A stretch of 64,000 bases of DNA. Origin: Clostridiales bacterium. GTDB taxonomy: Bacteria > Bacillota > Clostridia > Saccharofermentanales > Saccharofermentanaceae. The notes below the pieces were generated by a model. It had not been told where the DNA came from, did not search any database, and saw only the letters and a list, made by a program, of their open reading frames with translations. Where the stretch lies: the NCBI GenBank assembly GCA_017428545.1, contig JAFRQR010000028.1, positions 1 through 64,000 on the forward strand. The letters run 5' to 3'. The position numbers and the translations under genes are program-made. How positions within the stretch are numbered: position 1 is the first letter of the stretch; each line of letters begins with the position of its first letter. Of this stretch, positions 59,530-64,000 are shown piece after piece.

Positions 59530-60212
59530 GTTACAGTAAGATAATCGAACAACTTGCAAACAGTGAAATAACTATTGAAACCGCTCTTAAAAGGGCGAAA
59601 TTGTTGCTGCATAAGCTTGGTGATACAAAGTTGGATGAATGGGTAAACTCAGAAATAGTAGGATACTCAGAAGACAGCGTTTTGCCCAAATACAGAGTGA
59701 TAACAGGAAGATTAGTTGGAAACTATCTAAAAGGCAACTCGGGTAATTATATTAAATTTACGAATGCATCGTTACCGATTGGTAATGTTCCGGATGAATT
59801 CAGAAAAGAATTACTTACTGTTAAGTTCTTTGAAGGAGTTGCGACTTTAAGTGTTCTTGCTGATTCTCGAGGTGAGACCGGATGTATTTGTAAGCCCATA
59901 CCTGCAGATTATTATGGATTGCTTGGCAAGTATAGTGGGAATCCGTTTATAACTATCACTGACGCTCGAGTTGAAGTTAGTTATCATGAGGTAGCAACCA
60001 TATTATCGTGCATAGAAACGAAACTGCTAGATGTGTTGATCAAACTAGAAGACGAATTCGGTAAACTTGATGATTTGGACATTGATTTGTCCAATGTTGA
60101 TCAAACATACCTGGAGCAAGTCATTCGTGAAATGCGTACAATAGTGTTTAACACATCAATAAGAATAGGAGACGGTAATACGATCAAAGGATCAGATATT
60201 AACGCTCAGTAA
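59526..60212 (+). CDS. AbiTii-domain protein (abortive infection)
   Basis: 228 residues starting at TTG 59526, which overlaps the previous stop; GAGGGG at 59512-59517 is the ribosome site. SYSKIIEQLANSEITIETAL, KRAKLLLHKLGDTKLDEWVN, SEIVGYSEDSVLPKYRVITG matches the AbiTii domain described from phage-resistance systems. The middle is beta-rich, and after a helical part the C-terminus ends in IRIGDGNTIKGSDINAQ, which resembles the motif in the coupled upstream protein. The mechanism of AbiTii is not known. A longer ATG-started reading from 59415 would lie in the neighbour's frame and lacks support. Confidence 0.85.
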   Translation: MSYSKIIEQLANSEITIETALKRAKLLLHKLGDTKLDEWVNSEIVGYSEDSVLPKYRVITGRLVGNYLKGNSGNYIKFTNASLPIGNVPDEFRKELLTVKFFEGVATLSVLADSRGETGCICKPIPADYYGLLGKYSGNPFITITDARVEVSYHEVATILSCIETKLLDVLIKLEDEFGKLDDLDIDLSNVDQTYLEQVIREMRTIVFNTSIRIGDGNTIKGSDINAQ

Positions 60213-60804
60213 AATATGTGCAGTAACTACTGAAATGATAATTAAGTAGGAATATGCAAAGACAATAGGTCAAGACAAATATCTATATCTACTCGTAAGT
60301 TTTGTTTGCGTGCTTTTTGTTTTGAGAGAAGATCATAAGAAATTATACCCATTAATGAATACCTCCATATAATCATTCTACTTCAGACATGCAATATGTG
60401 CAAAACAATCACGTCGCTTCATGTGTTGTATCGATAAGAACCATAAGAATAAGAGCTGGTGCTGTTACCGAGAAATAGTCTCATCTCCTAGTTTATAATG
60501 TACTTCTACGGAAGATGAAGAAAAGTACAGATAAGAGTTCTGATAATCCGATGAGAATGAGGATTGTATTGCGAGGAAGCAGCGGATTTGGTGGAAACAA
60601 GCGAGAGAAACAACATCACAATTGGATGGCTATTTTCATGGTATGCATTGATAATTTGAGAAAAACAGAGTATAGTTTGAAATGGGAGAACAAATATTCT
60701 TTTTGCGAAGACAGTACATGAAAGAATCCCCTTAGAGATTCGTGTTTTTGATGGATTGATAGTGCATCTTCTTCACAGTAGTTGATTACAGTTGGAGGTT
60801 TTTG
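60213..60804. other. Long intergenic region, no convincing gene
   Basis: AT-rich. A plus-strand frame of 68 codons at 60515-60721 has a poor composition and no ribosome site and is not accepted. A weak hairpin GAATC/GATTC with T-rich tail lies near 60725-60750. GTTGGAGG at 60791-60798 serves the next gene. It may be the remains of genes lost from the defence region. Confidence 0.4.
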
Positions 60805-61392
60805 ATGAGTGAGAAATTGTATGAAGAAATAAAAAAGAACCTAAAAAACCCTAAAATGTACGCGGTACTTTTAATAGTTCTGATGATTGTGTTTTTGTTG
60901 TTTCCATATCTGGATGCAAATCTGTTTTATTATAAGCGCGTTGATGATAGGGTTGAAATACTAACAGAGCTTTCAAATCTGGATATGGATGCAATTAACC
61001 ACAATCCTGTGCTTCTCGGTGAGTATGAGAGCATCCTCAAGGAACTCGAATCTCATCCGGAGAGCTCTATCAATCAGATTTTTGTGAAGGAGACACGAGT
61101 AAGTGTTAATGCTGCCAAGTTTGTTTCTGGTGCAATACTGGTATGGTTATTGGCAATTTCTTGCTTATTCATGAAGACTATAGATAAAAAACGGAATCGA
61201 GTAGTTGCTTTTGTTATTCTCGTTCTTTTGGGACTTCTCTTTGGTAAAGTAGCAAAGTCCATACCCAATATTTTTAATCCTTGGGTTAACATAATTGGGT
61301 TTCCAATAGTGCTTGTAACATCGATTGGACTTCTTTTTGTAGGGAGTGGGAATAAAAAGGAAGAGAGTAAAAAGAATCAGGAGAAGTCTTAA
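60805..61392 (+). CDS. Small multi-pass membrane protein of unknown function
   Basis: 195 residues from ATG 60805 (GGAGG six bases upstream). A helix near residue 20-40 (MYAVLLIVLMIVFLLFPYL), an outer helical segment of about 70 residues (VEILTELSNLDMDAINHNPV), then three closely spaced helices (FVSGAILVWLLAISCLFM, VVAFVILVLLGLLFG, IIGFPIVLVTSIGLLFVG) and a lysine-rich tail. I recognise no family. Its stop overlaps the ATG of the DJ-1 fragment, so a DJ-1 gene was once its operon partner or the overlap is chance. Confidence 0.7.
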   Translation: MSEKLYEEIKKNLKNPKMYAVLLIVLMIVFLLFPYLDANLFYYKRVDDRVEILTELSNLDMDAINHNPVLLGEYESILKELESHPESSINQIFVKETRVSVNAAKFVSGAILVWLLAISCLFMKTIDKKRNRVVAFVILVLLGLLFGKVAKSIPNIFNPWVNIIGFPIVLVTSIGLLFVGSGNKKEESKKNQEKS

Positions 61393-61466
61393 TGAAGATA
61401 ATAATCGTATTTCTAGCAGATGGTTTTGAAGAGTGTGAGGCTCTTCTAGAGATTGACGGGAAATAA
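61392..61466 (+). pseudogene. N-terminal fragment of a DJ-1/PfpI family gene
   Basis: 24 codons reading MKIIIVFLADGFEECEALLE then IDGK and a stop. VFLADGFEExEAL is the conserved beginning of DJ-1/PfpI/YajL proteins, which continue for about 180 residues. The rest, with the catalytic cysteine, is absent; after codon 20 the sequence passes into a NACHT-like coding region in another frame. The ATG overlaps the preceding stop (TAATG). Confidence 0.75.
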
Positions 61467-62613
61467 TGATATTGAGAAACTACTTGATAGTCCGTTAATG
61501 GTTACAATGACATTGTCTTTTCTCGAGACAAACGGGACCGATAGTGATATTTCTCGAGTGAAGTTGTTTGCTTATTGGACTGATGAATTGGCAAGAAGAG
61601 AACATATAAAGAATGCCCATCTTTCAAGTGACATCATTATGGAAGTTTGGAGAAGAGTAGCGTGGCAGGTGTATCAATGCCGGCGAAATAGTGTAAAATT
61701 AAAAGACGAGGATTTGCGTGATGATTTGCAAGATTGTTTCTCCGGTTATAGTCCAGAGAGTCTCCTCCAATCGTTAGTTCCGCTATTTGAAAGGTACATG
61801 GGTGAAATCAGAGGTACGTTTCACGAACAGTTTATGGAGTACCTTGTGGCGGAATATCTGATTAACGCTTGTATATATAGGCAAACTCCGTATCCCGAGT
61901 TTCTGTCTTTTGTTTTGAGACCGGAAATTAATCGCTATTTTCGAAGTATATGGGTGGAAACCTTATCTCGGAAGAAAAAAACTGCAGTTTGTGATGCTAT
62001 AGAAGAGCAGTATTTCACCAATATTGGCAAAAGGGATTCAAATTCAGTAGGTATACGTGTTCATTCGGTGTATCATCTCTGCAGATTAGAATACGCTGGA
62101 CGCAATGGTTTTATAGAGAGGGCTTTCGATAGCGAGAAACATACGTCTGTCCTTTTGTCCTTGTATTTTGGTGCGGTAAAACTAGGTGATTTGCAAAAAG
62201 AAAAAGAGTTCTATGAAAGGTTATCATCTGATTCTGTTTTTTCTAGGGCTAATAGAGGGTATCATCTAGTTTATTATGCAGACATGATACCAAGAGGAGA
62301 TTTTCCATACTTGGATGATAATACTTCAAATTGGGAGGGGACACTAACTGCGATAGTACGGCACTTTGACAATACAAAGAAAGACCACTTCTTTTTGAGA
62401 AGAATAGATTTATTTACGATTCGAGAACTGATGACTGCGAGAAAACTTGTTGCTCCGCTTACCGAGGATTTGTTAAATGTTATTTCAGAAAGAATTCGGA
62501 CATGTGAATGGTCCAACGAAACCGATAATAAAGTGTATAGTCAGGCAATCCAAACTGAATTTGATGAGGTGAAAAAGGTGTTTGAAAGAATTCAACAATT
62601 GCAGGATGCCTGA
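61453..62613 (+). pseudogene. C-terminal part of a NACHT-like NTPase (N-terminus lost)
   Basis: 386 codons without a P-loop. LLDSPLMVTMTLSFLETNGT, LFAYWTDELARREH and RGTFHEQFMEYLVAEYLIN resemble the winged-helix part just after the NTPase core of bacterial NACHT proteins (compare the FxHxSFQEYFxAxYL pattern), followed by a helical sensor-like region to the end. A full gene would need about 300-500 more N-terminal residues. The open frame begins inside the DJ-1 fragment at about 61453 (only a TTG is available), so the 5' part was replaced by deletion. It may still be translated from the TTG, but the NTPase centre is gone. Confidence 0.65.
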
Positions 62614-62781
62614 TTGTTGATCTGGATGCTTCACATGTGGAAATCGATACTAGCTTTGGACTTGACGGTGATGGATAAAGCAAACAGAATTACAAGAAGT
62701 CGATATGGTCGATAGATCATGAGCGTATCCTTCAAAAAAAACTGATATGTGGTAAAATATACGGAGTTATGGAGGATTGCT

Positions 62782-64000
62782 ATGAAGGCTTTGATTCTTA
62801 ATTCCGGATTGGGTAGCCGCATGGGTGTTTTGACGTCTGAACACCCGAAGTGTATGACAGAGGTCTCTTCGCGTGAGACGATCCTGTCCCGCCAGCTGCG
62901 ACTGATCGCGGCCTCAGGGATCGAAGAAGTCGTCATGACCACCGGCTACTACGATGAGGTCCTTATCAACTACTGCGAAAGCCTCGATCTTCCGCTTCAT
63001 TTTACTTTCGTGAATAACCCGGTGTATCGGGAGACGAACTACATATACTCCATCTACTGCGCACGCGAGTATCTGAACGATGACATTGTGCTCATGCATG
63101 GTGACCTGGTCTTCGAGGAACTGGTCTTCGACAAGGTTCTCGACTGCCCGACTTCCTGCATGACGGTTTCCTCTACGCTGCCGCTTCCCGAGAAGGACTT
63201 TAAGGCGGTCGTTTCGGACGGAAAGGTCTTGAAGGTCGGGGTCGATCTGTTCGACAGTGCCATGGAAGCACAGGCACTATACAAGCTTCTGAAGGCAGAC
63301 TGGAAGGTATGGCTCGATAAGATCGTGGAATTCTGCGAGGCGGGCAATACCAAGGTCTACGCGGAGAATGCACTGAACGAACTGAATGGTGCGGCAAATA
63401 TAGCGGCACTTGACGTGGAAGATCTGCTATGTGCAGAGATCGATAATCCGGAGGATCTGGCGGTCGTATCCGGGCGGCTCAAGGAACTTGAGAACCGTAC
63501 CGTATATATGTGTATTGCCGCGGATATCATTCACGGCGGACATATCGCCATCATCAAAAAGGCCAAGAAACTCGGAAAACTCATCGTAGGAGTGCTTTCC
63601 GATGAGGCAATGCTTTCGTATAAAGACCTGCCGCTCGTTCCGGCATCCGAAAGAAAGGTCATCATCGAGAACATCGTAGGTGTTTCTAAGGTCGTCGACC
63701 AGAATACCTTAAGCTATAAAGACAATCTCCTTTTGTATAAGCCGGACTTCGTCGTGCACGGCGATGACTGGAATACCGGTGTGCAAAAGCCAATCAGAGA
63801 CGAGGTGCAGGAGATTCTTTCTTCCTATGGCGGAAAACTTGTGGAATATCCGTATTCGGCGGATAAGAAGTACAGAGATATCGATGCGAAGACCAGATCG
63901 GATCTGCCTTCTCCGGAGGAACTTCGTGCAAAGCAGGAAGAATCATCTGATGCTGCTAAGTCTTTCGAGGCGAGGATCATTGACACGACGGACCGATATT
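62782..64000 (+). CDS. NTP transferase plus cytidylyltransferase, PEP-mutase-associated type (3' end outside window)
   Basis: The frame is open from ATG 62782 (GGAGG at 62771-62775) to the end of the window, 406 codons so far. Residues 1-235: ALILNSGLGSRMGVLTSEHP and PVYRETNYIYSIYCAREYL, VLMHGDLVFE, a MobA-like nucleotidyltransferase of the kind that activates phosphonates or choline phosphate with CTP. From about 240: MCIAADIIHGGHIAIIKKAK, VGVLSDEAMLSYKDLPLVPA, and DFVVHGDDWNTGVQKPIRDE. This is the HxGH cytidylyltransferase domain often joined to phosphoenolpyruvate mutase. A mutase domain or gene is therefore expected just beyond 64 kb. GC content returns to that of the chromosome here. TAAAAT near 62751 is a possible -10. 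Confidence 0.85.
   Translation, partial: MKALILNSGLGSRMGVLTSEHPKCMTEVSSRETILSRQLRLIAASGIEEVVMTTGYYDEVLINYCESLDLPLHFTFVNNPVYRETNYIYSIYCAREYLNDDIVLMHGDLVFEELVFDKVLDCPTSCMTVSSTLPLPEKDFKAVVSDGKVLKVGVDLFDSAMEAQALYKLLKADWKVWLDKIVEFCEAGNTKVYAENALNELNGAANIAALDVEDLLCAEIDNPEDLAVVSGRLKELENRTVYMCIAADIIHGGHIAIIKKAKKLGKLIVGVLSDEAMLSYKDLPLVPASERKVIIENIVGVSKVVDQNTLSYKDNLLLYKPDFVVHGDDWNTGVQKPIRDEVQEILSSYGGKLVEYPYSADKKYRDIDAKTRSDLPSPEELRAKQEESSDAAKSFEARIIDTTDRY

Noticed and set aside
60515..60721. 68-codon frame in the defence region gap
   Set aside because: No Shine-Dalgarno, poor composition, and no similarity to any fold I can recognise.

Overview
The window looks like a chromosomal piece of a mid-GC Gram-positive Clostridia species. 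The signs are a zinc-type L31 protein, a DUF1385 protein, a GGGtGRT/NifU-like pair, a LoaP antiterminator, a class B sortase with an SPQTG substrate, and many lipoproteins with AAC/SAC lipoboxes. Lineage is an inference; there is no rRNA in the window.

Layout. (1) 1-1.2 kb: the end of an integrative conjugative element (relaxase C-terminus with a gene nested in another frame, Tn916-type excisionase, 11-bp direct repeats) next to the 3' end of a tRNA-Thr; no integrase lies between them. (2) 1.3-4.9 kb: housekeeping genes rpmE, DUF1385, prmC and DUF951. (3) 4.9-27 kb: an accessory block of mostly surface or secreted proteins. It holds three tandem paralogues with a WDFDGDG-type motif, the GGGtGRT/NifU-like operon, two convergent secreted proteins each followed by a tiny acidic peptide of the same family, two orphan solute-binding lipoproteins, a cell-wall-binding repeat protein, a RelE/Phd-type toxin-antitoxin pair and small membrane proteins. 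(4) 27-35.9 kb: a SNF2 helicase, a GNAT enzyme, prfA, a Sua5 (TsaC)/arginine-phosphatase fusion, a histidine phosphatase and a Phd/PIN toxin-antitoxin pair. prmC and prfA, usually neighbours in Firmicutes, are thus about 27 kb apart.

(5) 35.9-58.9 kb: a Wzx/Wzy-type capsule locus. Its proximal, GC-richer part carries export control and anchoring genes (Wzz-like, BY-kinase, PHP phosphatase, class B sortase, sortase substrate, LCP ligase, LoaP). After a leader the base composition drops sharply. The AT-rich part encodes a truncated and an intact initiating transferase, glycosyltransferases, pyruvyl- and acetyltransferase, flippase, polymerase, and enzymes for UDP-ManNAcA (WecB, WecC) and UDP-L-FucNAc (CapE, CapG, CapF). 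(6) 59-62.6 kb: a partly decayed defence region: a membrane protein plus AbiTii, a further membrane protein, and a DJ-1/PfpI fragment joined to the C-terminal part of a NACHT-like NTPase. (7) From 62.78 kb GC rises again, and a gene for two joined nucleotidyltransferase domains of the kind linked to PEP mutase (phosphonate synthesis) runs off the end.

Most striking signals: an octamer AAAAGCAC/GTGCTTTT found 21 times by eye between 1.2 and 27.4 kb in both orientations and not afterwards; three unrelated families of intergenic tandem repeats (54, 61 and 62 bp); the paired acidic peptides; the LoaP/GC boundary in the capsule locus; and the AbiTii pair, whose two proteins share a short asparagine-rich motif.
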